Source: Coriobacteriaceae bacterium AM100-PB1-1D-6A
GTDB taxonomy: Bacteria > Actinomycetota > Coriobacteriia > Coriobacteriales > Coriobacteriaceae
Length of the DNA: 28,203 nucleotides
Assembly (NCBI GenBank): GCA_027660625.1
Contig: JAQDNC010000020.1
Location: 1-28,203, forward strand
Direction of reading: 5' to 3'
Part shown: piece after piece, positions 8,393-15,856 of the stretch
Position numbering within the stretch: position 1 is the first letter of the stretch
Layout: every line of letters begins with the position of its first letter
Notes under the pieces: generated by a model
The model's database searches: none
Told to the model about the DNA's origin: nothing
The model's input: the letters and a program-made list of their open reading frames with translations, nothing else
Program-made: the position numbers and the translations under genes

Positions 8393-10189
8393 CTACAGCC
8401 GCTGGCACACCGCTGCCACATGCTGTCCGTCAAACCCGAACCCCCAGCGCATGCGGCCCACACCGGGTCGCGGTACGCGAATCTTGTCGATACCGTCGCG
8501 CTCTATGTCGAGCAGCGCCTGAACGGCCAGCAGCTCTAGGCCCAGCGCGTTCACACCGGGGTCAAACATCATATTGACCGTTATCAGCGGACGCTCGTCG
8601 AGCATGCCGATCGTGTCTGCCACGTCAAACACGGTGCCCGTAGGAAATGCCTGGATGTCCCAGCGATCCGCGCCACGCTTTCGCCTCGAGGCAGGATTGG
8701 CATAGCCCGGCAATCCAAAGCAGAGCCCCTGCAAGAGCAGGTGATATGGCAGCTGCGCATCTGGGTTGTTCGCACCGATTCCCGCATCTCCCAGGATGCG
8801 GTCTAACGCCTGTCTCACGGCATTCTCATCCCCGCGGCACAACCCATCTCGAAACGTATCGACGTCTCGAACGTCCTCGGCAGCACGCTCAAACCAATCA
8901 ATAATCACCAGACGAAAGGCCTGACGAAGCTCGTTATTGGGCAACCGCAGAGCACGGAGACGACCACCATGCTCCGGCTCCTCAATCAAATCCGTCGTCA
9001 GGAAACCGGACAGATACAGCGCCGTCCACAGGCCATCATCAGGCGAGGCCTCTGGCCCCGCAGCGCCCAAACCAAGCGAGACCTCAACGCATCCATGAGC
9101 CTCGAGCAAATCGAACAAGACCGAAAGGCGGTCGAGATTCCACCCGGCAACTACCCTACTCAGGCAATCGGCATACCCATACAGATCGGCTCGCACAGGC
9201 GCTGTGCAGCCTCGGTCCAGAAAACCGATCACACGCGTCGGACTCGAGCAATAGGCCCTGCCAAACCGATATCCCTCGAGCCATTCACGCGCATCATCCA
9301 GGTATTCCTCGCGTCCAGCATGACTCAACAGAGCCTCAACCTCGGCATCCGAAAAGCCGAACCAACGGTCGCACCACGTCGAAAGGGGCGTCGAAAGACG
9401 ATACGAGCAGCTGCGCGAAGAAAGCGCCTCCTCGGCAGGACCGGGACGCTCCCCCATCAGACACGTCAACCGTAGCGAATGGCCCGCGGTGGCAATGGCG
9501 TCGAACAGCACGCGATCGAGCAGCTCCGCCGGACCGACGACGGAAGCGTCCCTCGCGCTCGCACAGCGCGACCACGCCGCGTCGTACCCATCAACGAGCA
9601 ATACAACCTGCTCATCGCAGGCAATCTCCAGCAGCTCAATGAGCAGACCAAGCGCCGAGTCAACCTCGGCCTCGCTCGCCACGCCACGCGCAACGCGTTC
9701 AATGTGACGTACCTTGTCTCGAGCTAAATCCGGAGCTTCCAAGAGTGGCATCAAGCGAGCGCATTCGCCCGAAAGAGCATCACGCACGACGCCGACAACA
9801 GAGGCACCACGCCTCGCAGCGCCAGAAAAGTCCAGCGATATCACTGGATAGCACGCGTACTCATTCCGATAGCGCCCGCCATCCGCACCCCAAATCAGAG
9901 TATCGGCAAATGAAATCCGACCGGCGCGACCGACTGCGGGACGCTCCAGAAAAGCCTTGAGCATCGACAAGTTCATGCTCTTGCCAAAACCCTCGGGTCG
10001 GCAGCACACCAAAACGGACGCATCGCAATCCAGCATATCGGCAATAAACATGGTCTTGTCGACCAGCGTGCAGCAACCAAGAGCCTCCGTATAGTCGTAC
10101 ATGCCGATGGGCAAAACCACATCGTCGGTACAGCCGATTAGACGCACGCCAAAGCCGGCAGCACAACCATTATTTGCCTGTTCAGACAT
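8393..10189 (-). CDS. AAA-ATPase-like / PD-(D/E)XK nuclease family protein with degenerate motifs
   Basis: 598 residues, the full length of the AAA-ATPase-like plus PD-(D/E)XK fusion family common in gut anaerobes. Family marks are LPIGMYDYTEAL and LVDKTMFI near the start, a P-loop region at 64-71 reading RPEGFGKS (usual RPRRFGKT/S), and a Walker-B region at 195-203 reading VVLLVDGYD, where the usual Glu after Asp is Gly201. The C-terminal part keeps the family outline (LPYHLLLQGLCFG, LLAVQALLDIERDGID) but where the nuclease normally has a G-R-x-D strand and an E-x-K strand it has VFDVADTIGMLDERPLITVN, without the lysine. It is therefore probably not an active nuclease. Start ATG at 10189 follows AAGGGGAAC. 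The role of the family is unknown. Confidence 0.8.
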   Translation of the reverse strand: MSEQANNGCAAGFGVRLIGCTDDVVLPIGMYDYTEALGCCTLVDKTMFIADMLDCDASVLVCCRPEGFGKSMNLSMLKAFLERPAVGRAGRISFADTLIWGADGGRYRNEYACYPVISLDFSGAARRGASVVGVVRDALSGECARLMPLLEAPDLARDKVRHIERVARGVASEAEVDSALGLLIELLEIACDEQVVLLVDGYDAAWSRCASARDASVVGPAELLDRVLFDAIATAGHSLRLTCLMGERPGPAEEALSSRSCSYRLSTPLSTWCDRWFGFSDAEVEALLSHAGREEYLDDAREWLEGYRFGRAYCSSPTRVIGFLDRGCTAPVRADLYGYADCLSRVVAGWNLDRLSVLFDLLEAHGCVEVSLGLGAAGPEASPDDGLWTALYLSGFLTTDLIEEPEHGGRLRALRLPNNELRQAFRLVIIDWFERAAEDVRDVDTFRDGLCRGDENAVRQALDRILGDAGIGANNPDAQLPYHLLLQGLCFGLPGYANPASRRKRGADRWDIQAFPTGTVFDVADTIGMLDERPLITVNMMFDPGVNALGLELLAVQALLDIERDGIDKIRVPRPGVGRMRWGFGFDGQHVAAVCQRL

Positions 10190-10324
10190 CGCAACGTTCC
10201 CCTTAAATCACAGCATGATGTCAATTGTAATGACCGCCACGAGCTTATTGATGTAGGCACATAAACATATCGGGCAACGGTAGCAACATGGGGCGTGAGG
10301 GGGGCACAACTAATCGTTGCACAA

Positions 10325-10357
10325 CAAAACAGGGCCCGATGCATTCGCACCGGGCCC
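10325..10357 (-). terminator. Rho-independent terminator of the surface protein gene
   Basis: GGGCCCG (10332-10338) pairs with CGGGCCC (10351-10357), with an inner TGC/GCA pair around an ATTC loop. On the minus strand the stem is followed by TGTTTTGTTG. It lies 35 bp past the stop of the gene at 10392-12146. Confidence 0.7.
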
Positions 10358-10391
10358 GTCCCGACTCTTTAGCTATCTGACAACCGAGGGG

Positions 10392-12146
10392 CTACTCCTC
10401 AGAACCGTCCTCACCAGCAGTCTTATTCTGCTGATCGAGCTTATGCTTGCCACTCACAATAGACGTGACACCCAGCGTGGCCAAGCTTGCACTGGCAAGG
10501 CTCGCCATAACGATGAGGTCGCCCGTCTTGGGCATGTTACCGCCCGAAGACTTGGTCGTGGTCGTGGTGGTCACCGTTTTAGAGCCATTTTGCTCCTGGT
10601 TCTGGTTGTCGGTCTTGCCCTTTTCCTCGTCCTTCTTCTGAGCGGACTTCTCGCCCTTTTCCTCAGAGCTAGTACTCTTATCGGACTCGGTCTTCTCGGA
10701 ATCATCGTCCTTGGAGTCGCCCTTTGCGGCCTCGGCCTTTTCCGTGGAAGTCTGATCAGAATTGTTCTTGTCAGGAGACAAGCTGCTTGCGCCAGCCATC
10801 AGCGAGGAACCAAACGTGTAGCCAAGCTGCACAACGAAAGAGGGCTTCTTGTCCGTCGAAATAACCGGCGCGTCCGGCGCCTTATTCGAGTCGTCCTTGG
10901 AAGCACCGGAATCAGAAGCGGCGTCAGAGTTAGAGTCATTGCTAGAACCAGTATCGGCGGAAGAATCGCTCGAGCCAGTGGAAGAGTCAGAGGAACCAGC
11001 GTCGGTCGAACCAGAGGCGGCACTGCCCGTATTGCCGGCAGAACTTGAAGACGAATCGCCCGCAGCAGAGCCGTTCGAATCGGAGCCGCTCGAGGAAGAG
11101 CCGTCGTTGGTAGTGCCACCAGCAGAGCCATCGCCGTCAGTATCGGTCGAGGGCGCATCCGTATCATTATCGTCGCCCGCACCGTCATCGGTACCAGGCG
11201 TCGGTGCGGCGGGAGCAGCAGGCGCCATGCTCGGACCAGGCGCCGGCGTGGGCTCGGGCTGCACGGGCTCCACAGGCGTTGCCGCGGCAGCCTCGTCCTC
11301 GGCGATATAGACCAGACAATCCTTGAGCTCATTGCGGTAGCGGTTCTTCCAGCCCTCATGATACTGGGGCTGGCTTGCATACTTGGTCGCCACGTTATTG
11401 ACCACGCTGTTGGAAAGCGCCGTCACAAACTCGCGGTCCGTCATGCTGTTGGAAAGGTTTGCCCAGCGGAAGAAGTCTCTGCAGCCACCGGTGCCGCACA
11501 TGTTAGTAATACTCCACACCATGCCCTTGACACAGTCGGCGCGGCCGGAGATATCAATGCCGAGAGCACTCTTGAGCCACGCCTCGGTCACCGCATAGTA
11601 CGAGTTATACGCATAGGCATCCTGCAGCGCCGAGAACTCAGCAGGGTCGGTGTTATAAGCACCCTGGAAGGCCTCCTGCGCAATACGACCCAGCTCGGTG
11701 AGCTGGCCGTTCGCATACATGGGGTTGTTCGCGTTGGAAATCTCGCCACCGCGGTCAATCGCGTCCTTAAGCATGCTGTACTTAGCAGAGTCGTAGTTAT
11801 AGACCTGTTTCATAAACGGAACAAGCGACCAACGGCGGTCGAACTGGTAATAACCTAGCGCGTTATAGCCATCGCCATACGAAAAGCCCTGGTTATAGTT
11901 GCCATGGCTCTCGTATTTGGTGAAGTACTTCATCTCGGCAGTCACGTTGACAAACGAGACCCCCTGAACCGACCTCAGCACGCCCGAAAAAGACTGCTGG
12001 GTGTAAAGGCCCTTATCGATATCGGTGGCATCCGAGGCAACACCCGGCGCGGGCTCCTCGGCAACAGCAGTCACAGGCGCGGCAACGGCGCCAAACGAAA
12101 GCGCCAGCGTCAGGCCTGCCACAATCGCGGAATGCTTGGGCTGCAT
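10392..12146 (-). CDS. Cell-wall-anchored surface protein with lysozyme-like N-terminal domain and MPKTG sorting signal
   Basis: 584 residues. Residues 1-29 form a signal peptide ending AVA. Residues about 65-290 are a globular domain with YESHGNY (E79) and ALGYYQF (96-102), resembling the catalytic Glu plus GxYQ pattern of lysozyme/lytic transglycosylase folds and of the VgrG-related family; this is inference, not a firm family call. Residues about 295-530 are a low-complexity Pro/Ala then Ser/Asp/Gly then Lys/Glu spacer, suited to span the wall. MPKTG at 538-542 is a sortase signal with Met for Leu, followed by a hydrophobic helix and an unusually long, mixed-charge tail of 18 residues. The start is well supported: GGGAGGATCTT precedes ATG 12146. 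Likely a peptidoglycan-binding or -cutting protein displayed on the surface. Confidence 0.8.
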   Translation of the reverse strand: MQPKHSAIVAGLTLALSFGAVAAPVTAVAEEPAPGVASDATDIDKGLYTQQSFSGVLRSVQGVSFVNVTAEMKYFTKYESHGNYNQGFSYGDGYNALGYYQFDRRWSLVPFMKQVYNYDSAKYSMLKDAIDRGGEISNANNPMYANGQLTELGRIAQEAFQGAYNTDPAEFSALQDAYAYNSYYAVTEAWLKSALGIDISGRADCVKGMVWSITNMCGTGGCRDFFRWANLSNSMTDREFVTALSNSVVNNVATKYASQPQYHEGWKNRYRNELKDCLVYIAEDEAAAATPVEPVQPEPTPAPGPSMAPAAPAAPTPGTDDGAGDDNDTDAPSTDTDGDGSAGGTTNDGSSSSGSDSNGSAAGDSSSSSAGNTGSAASGSTDAGSSDSSTGSSDSSADTGSSNDSNSDAASDSGASKDDSNKAPDAPVISTDKKPSFVVQLGYTFGSSLMAGASSLSPDKNNSDQTSTEKAEAAKGDSKDDDSEKTESDKSTSSEEKGEKSAQKKDEEKGKTDNQNQEQNGSKTVTTTTTTKSSGGNMPKTGDLIVMASLASASLATLGVTSIVSGKHKLDQQNKTAGEDGSEE

Positions 12147-12216
12147 AAGATCCTCCCTGCATTGGTGTAGTTAAAGTGAAGTTTGCAAAGATAAAAATAA
12201 GTATTGCAGCTCGCCC

Positions 12217-12232
12217 GTTGTTGCACAACAAC
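12217..12232. promoter_or_regulatory. Palindrome upstream of the surface protein gene
   Basis: GTTGTTGCACAACAAC has 7-bp perfect arms around a 2-bp centre, 71 bp before the ATG at 12146, where an operator could sit. A related TTGCACAACA occurs at 10317-10326 by the terminator of the same gene. The regulator is unknown. Confidence 0.35.
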
Positions 12233-12274
12233 CCCTCGGTAAACGGCAACAACCCTCCGCGAAATCTTAAGGAA

Positions 12275-12694
12275 TTAAACAAACTGGTCGTCAGGCGCCA
12301 ACAGAAGCTCGCCGTAACGCTCCATCAGCCCGTCCCTCAACTGGCAGAAAGCAGGGATATAGACGTCCAAGATGCGCTGAATCAAATCTTGAGCGAGCTT
12401 GTTGTCGTAGATATGGACGTTCGTATTGCGGTCTCTGAGCATATCTAGCCAGGCTGCCTCATCAATAAAGTCGTAGAATCGGTAGGACTCCTTCAAGATG
12501 GCACGAGGAGACCCCGATGCGGCAAGCGTGGCACCCTCATACTCGAGCAGACGCTTAAGGAGCTTCCAGCTCAGTTCAAATTGAAGATTGAACTTATTAA
12601 TCAATCCACTCTGAACAAAATCATTGTTGAGATCCTGATTGGGCGCATCCTCAAGATTCGCCAAGGCGCTGGCAAAGTTCTCATATTTTTTCAT
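12275..12694 (-). CDS. hepT: HepT-like toxin / HI0074-type nucleotidyltransferase substrate-binding protein
   Basis: 139 residues, all helical in character. The motif RNTNVHIY at 89-96 fits RX4HXY of HEPN RNases: R89 and H94 are the presumed catalytic pair and Y96 the residue modified by the partner. In known MntA/HepT (type VII) pairs the antitoxin transfers AMP groups from ATP to this tyrosine and silences the toxin. The overall sequence (NKFNLQFELSWKLLKRLLEYEG, shown in part) is closest to the HI0074 branch, some of which may not be toxic. The gene overlaps the end of the nucleotidyltransferase gene by 14 bp, so the two are translationally coupled. Target RNA unknown. Confidence 0.8.
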   Translation of the reverse strand: MKKYENFASALANLEDAPNQDLNNDFVQSGLINKFNLQFELSWKLLKRLLEYEGATLAASGSPRAILKESYRFYDFIDEAAWLDMLRDRNTNVHIYDNKLAQDLIQRILDVYIPAFCQLRDGLMERYGELLLAPDDQFV

Positions 12695-12968
12695 ACAGAA
12701 TCACACCATCCCTGGCAATTTCATCGAGCAATTGCTGCGATAAGGACTCATCGAGATTGACGACATCTACATCTAAAAGAGTATCAAGACGCTCCTCGAT
12801 CAAATATGAGAAACGGCCGAAATCCCGGCAACCTGCTACGGCGATGTCAATATCGCTCTTAGGCAAGTTGTTGCCTCGAGCGCGAGACCCAAACAGCACA
12901 ACTTTCTCGGCGTCACATTCCCGAGCAAAATCTTCGATTTGCTTGTACACCTTGTCGAGAGATGCCAT
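12681..12968 (-). CDS. mntA: MntA-like minimal nucleotidyltransferase (antitoxin)
   Basis: 95 residues, the usual size for the MNT family. GSRARG starts at residue 27 and is followed by SDIDIAV, giving the GSX10DXD pattern with D39 and D41; D66/D68 in LLDVDVV supply the third metal ligand. All residues needed for nucleotide transfer appear intact. It is expected to AMPylate the HEPN partner encoded next. The ATG at 12968 lies 8 bp after the stop of the Rrf2 regulator, with AGGG at suitable distance, so all three genes are probably one transcript. Confidence 0.85.
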   Translation of the reverse strand: MASLDKVYKQIEDFARECDAEKVVLFGSRARGNNLPKSDIDIAVAGCRDFGRFSYLIEERLDTLLDVDVVNLDESLSQQLLDEIARDGVILYEKI

Positions 12969-12976
12969 TTGCAGCC

Positions 12977-13408
12977 CTACAGCTTAATCTCAAAGTTGAT
13001 CTCGGGGACGGCGGCTAGGTCGGCCAGGGTCACGCCGTCGACATACTTTTCGATCACGTCGTCCAGACCGCGCCAGAACTTGACCGTTGAGCACAGATCA
13101 CTACGGGTGCAGCTGTTGTCGATGCCGTCGCACGCCACCGGAGCCGTGCTGCCCTCGACGGCGCGCAGGATGTCGCCGGCACGCACCTCGGCGGGGTCCT
13201 TGGCCATCATGTAGCCGCCGCCCTTGCCGCGCACGCTCTTAAGCAGGCCCGACTTCATAAGCGGACGAACCAGCTGCTCCAAGTACTTTTGCGAGATATG
13301 CTCGCGGTCGGCGACCTCGCGCAGGGCAATCTTGCCTTCGGCGTCGCCCAACGCCGCGATATAGATCATCAGCCGGAGGGCATAGCGGCCCTTAGAAGAA
13401 ATGAGCAT
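12977..13408 (-). CDS. Rrf2 family, IscR-like Fe-S transcriptional regulator
   Basis: 143 residues from ATG 13408, chosen because it gives the canonical MLISSKGRYALRLM start and follows GAGAGGGT; a longer frame up to 13459 adds non-family sequence. The winged helix covers about 1-70, with recognition region ISQKYLEQLVRPLMKSGL and wing RGKGGGYMMAK. C93, C100 and C106 form a C-X6-C-X5-C set like the cluster ligands of IscR, so it probably senses Fe-S status. It is divergent from sufC with inverted repeats between, pointing to control of the suf operon and of itself. It plays the role SufR has in other Actinobacteria, but belongs to the Rrf2 family. Confidence 0.9.
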   Translation of the reverse strand: MLISSKGRYALRLMIYIAALGDAEGKIALREVADREHISQKYLEQLVRPLMKSGLLKSVRGKGGGYMMAKDPAEVRAGDILRAVEGSTAPVACDGIDNSCTRSDLCSTVKFWRGLDDVIEKYVDGVTLADLAAVPEINFEIKL

Positions 13409-13429
13409 ACCTACCCTCTCATCGTTGCC

Positions 13430-13457
13430 GGGACAAAATACCAGGCCTATTTGTCCC
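13430..13457. promoter_or_regulatory. Inverted repeat, candidate autoregulatory operator of the Rrf2 gene
   Basis: GGGACAAA (13430-13437) and TTTGTCCC (13450-13457) are perfect inverted arms separated by 12 bp, 21 bp upstream of the Rrf2 start. A third TGTCCC lies at 13497-13502. The size and position suit a dimeric regulator, but the match to a known Rrf2 site was not tested. Confidence 0.45.
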
Positions 13458-13522
13458 AAATCTTATGCACGCGGGGCAAACAAACCTGATTATTATGTCC
13501 CACATCTAAAAAGTCGAGTGGA

Positions 13523-13566
13523 TTAGTCGGGTTTTCCCTTGACTAACGCCGAACCCATAGTAACTT
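13523..13566 (+). promoter_or_regulatory. suf operon promoter with overlapping inverted repeat
   Basis: TTGACT at 13539-13544 and TAACTT at 13561-13566 with a 16-bp spacer form a plausible promoter. TTAGTC (13523-13528) and GACTAA (13541-13546) are inverted arms, and the right arm overlaps the -35. A bound regulator would block RNA polymerase. The CTTGACTAA half resembles half-sites of Rrf2 proteins. Confidence 0.5.
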
Positions 13567-13630
13567 TATTCCGAGAAGATTCCTAGGGTTTAGTACACCT
13601 ATGAGTACACCATATACAGAGAGGGACAGC

Positions 13631-14431
13631 ATGAGCGCAAATCCGCTGCTTTCCATCGAAGGTCTGACCGCCTCCGTGGACGAGAAGACCATCCTCCACA
13701 ACGTCAACCTCAACGTCGCCGCCGGCGAGACCCACGTGCTGATGGGACCCAACGGCGCCGGCAAGTCCACCCTCGGCCACCTGGTCATGGGCGACCCTGT
13801 CTATACCGTCAACGACGGCCGCATCGTCTTTGACGGCCAGGACATCACCGAGCTCACCACCGACAAGCGCTCGCGCGCCGGCCTGTTCCTGAGCTTCCAG
13901 GCCCCGGTCGAGATCCCGGGCGTGCCGCTGTCGAGCTTTTTGCGTGCCAGCATCGCCGGCCGCCCCGGCCTGGAGATGAAGGGCAAGGAGTTCCGCCGGC
14001 GCGTCAAGGAGCTCGCGGCAGAGCTCAACATGGACACCGCCTACCTCAACCGCGAGCTGGGCGTGGGCTTCTCGGGCGGCGAGAAAAAGAAGGTCGAGAT
14101 GCTCCAGCTTCTGCTGCTGCAGCCTAAGCTCGCCATCCTGGACGAAACCGACTCGGGCCTGGACGTCGACGCCCTGTCCACCGTCAGCCATGGCATGGAC
14201 GCCTACCGCAAGAGCTGCAACGGCTCCATGCTCATCATCACGCACAACACGCGCATCCTGGAGCATCTGGATGTCGACCGCGTCCACGTTATGGTCAAGG
14301 GCCATATCGTGCGCGAGGACGACGCCTCGCTGATCTCCTGGATCGACAAGAACGGCTTTGAGACCTTCGAGCGCGAGGCCGCCGAGCAGCGCGCCCAGGC
14401 CGAGGCCGCCGCTGCCGAGCAGCAGGCGTAA
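13631..14431 (+). CDS. sufC: SufC, Fe-S assembly ATPase
   Basis: 266 residues. ABC-type ATPase that drives conformational change of the SufBCD scaffold in the cytoplasm. Walker A GPNGAGKST at 39-47, signature FSGGEKKK near 147-153 and Walker B LAILDETDSGLD with D171 and E172 are all intact; the ETDSGLD form is typical of SufC rather than transport ATPases. The tail after about 245 is Ala/Glu-rich. The ATG at 13631 follows AGAGAGGGA; an in-frame ATG at 13601 has no ribosome-binding site and adds ten non-family residues. First gene of the operon, 12 bp before sufB. Confidence 0.96.
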   Translation: MSANPLLSIEGLTASVDEKTILHNVNLNVAAGETHVLMGPNGAGKSTLGHLVMGDPVYTVNDGRIVFDGQDITELTTDKRSRAGLFLSFQAPVEIPGVPLSSFLRASIAGRPGLEMKGKEFRRRVKELAAELNMDTAYLNRELGVGFSGGEKKKVEMLQLLLLQPKLAILDETDSGLDVDALSTVSHGMDAYRKSCNGSMLIITHNTRILEHLDVDRVHVMVKGHIVREDDASLISWIDKNGFETFEREAAEQRAQAEAAAAEQQA

Positions 14432-14443
14432 AGGGGCGACGCA

Positions 14444-15856
14444 ATGACCAAGAACCGCACCGAGGTCGCGGACATCGACCGCAGCCTCTACGACTTCACC
14501 TATGGCGAGGAGGGATTCGAGCGCCTCGACGCCGGCATCACGCCCGACATCGTGCGCGAGATCAGCGCCAAGAAAGACGAGCCGCAGTGGATGCTCGACC
14601 TGCGCTTAAAGTCCCTCGAGATCTTCAACCGTTTTCCCGACCCGACGTGGGGCCCCTCCATCGAGGGCCTGGACATGGACAACATCGTCACCTACGTCAA
14701 GCCCAACACCGACCAAAAGCACGACTGGGAGTCGGTGCCCGACGACATCAAGAACACCTTTGAGCGCCTGGGTATCCCCGAGGCCGAGCGCAGCTACCTG
14801 GCAGGCGTCGGCGCGCAGTACGACTCCGAACTCGTCTACCACAACATGCAGGACACCGCGTCCAAGATGGGCATCGTCTACTCCGGCATCGAGGAGGCCC
14901 TGCACGATCCGCAGTGGGAGCCGCTCATCCACGAGAAGTTTATGACGCTCATCCCGCCCACCGACCACAAGTTTGCGGCCCTGCATGGTGCCGTGTGGTC
15001 GGGCGGCTCGTTTGTCTACGTGCCCAAGGGCACCAAGCTCGACTTCCCGCTGCAGAGCTACTTCCGCCTTAACGCCAAGGGCGCCGGCCAGTTTGAGCAC
15101 ACGCTCATCATCGTCGAGGACGATGCCGACCTGCACTTCATTGAGGGTTGCTCCGCGCCCAAGTACAACGTAGCCAACCTCCACGCCGGCGCTGTCGAGC
15201 TCTTTGTGGGCAAGCGTGCGCACCTGCGCTACTCGACTATCGAGAACTGGTCCAAGAACATGTACAACCTCAACACCAAGCGTGCGCGCGTGGACGAGGA
15301 CGGCGACATCGAGTGGATCAGCGGCTCCTTCGGCAGCCACGTGGGCTACCTCTACCCCATGAGCGTGCTCAACGGCCGTCGCGCCCGCTCGAGCTTTACC
15401 GGCATTACCTTTGCCGGCGCCGGCCAGAACCTCGATACCGGCTGCAAGGTCGTGCTCAACGCGCCCGACACCTCGGCAACCGTCGAGACCAAGGGTATCT
15501 CCAAGAGCGGCGGCATCCAGACCTTCCGCAGCTCCATCGTGGCCACGCCTAAGGCCGAAGGTTCCAAAGCAACCGTGAGCTGCCAGTCGCTGATGCTCGA
15601 CGACCAGAGCCGCTCCGATACCATCCCCGCCATGGACATCCGCGCCAAGAACGTCGACATCGGCCACGAGGCCACCATCGGCCGCATCGGCGACGACAAG
15701 GTGTTCTACCTGATGAGCCGCGGCATATCGGAGGAAGAGGCCCGCACCATGATCGTCAACGGCTTTGCCAACCCGGTCTCCAAGGAGCTGCCGCTTGAGT
15801 ACGCCGTCGAGATGAACAACCTGATCAAGCTCGAGATGGAAGGAGCGATCGGATAA
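14444..15856 (+). CDS. sufB: SufB, Fe-S cluster scaffold subunit
   Basis: 470 residues, normal for the family. N-terminal helical part has KKDEPQWMLDLRLKSLEIF, followed by the right-handed beta-helix core and the C-terminal segment with HEATIGRIGDDKVFYLMSRG. A cysteine in VSCQSLMLDD corresponds to a conserved family cysteine; sulfur and nascent clusters are held at the SufB/SufD interface. AAGGGG precedes ATG 14444, and the TAA shares one base with the sufD ATG. Confidence 0.96.
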   Translation: MTKNRTEVADIDRSLYDFTYGEEGFERLDAGITPDIVREISAKKDEPQWMLDLRLKSLEIFNRFPDPTWGPSIEGLDMDNIVTYVKPNTDQKHDWESVPDDIKNTFERLGIPEAERSYLAGVGAQYDSELVYHNMQDTASKMGIVYSGIEEALHDPQWEPLIHEKFMTLIPPTDHKFAALHGAVWSGGSFVYVPKGTKLDFPLQSYFRLNAKGAGQFEHTLIIVEDDADLHFIEGCSAPKYNVANLHAGAVELFVGKRAHLRYSTIENWSKNMYNLNTKRARVDEDGDIEWISGSFGSHVGYLYPMSVLNGRRARSSFTGITFAGAGQNLDTGCKVVLNAPDTSATVETKGISKSGGIQTFRSSIVATPKAEGSKATVSCQSLMLDDQSRSDTIPAMDIRAKNVDIGHEATIGRIGDDKVFYLMSRGISEEEARTMIVNGFANPVSKELPLEYAVEMNNLIKLEMEGAIG

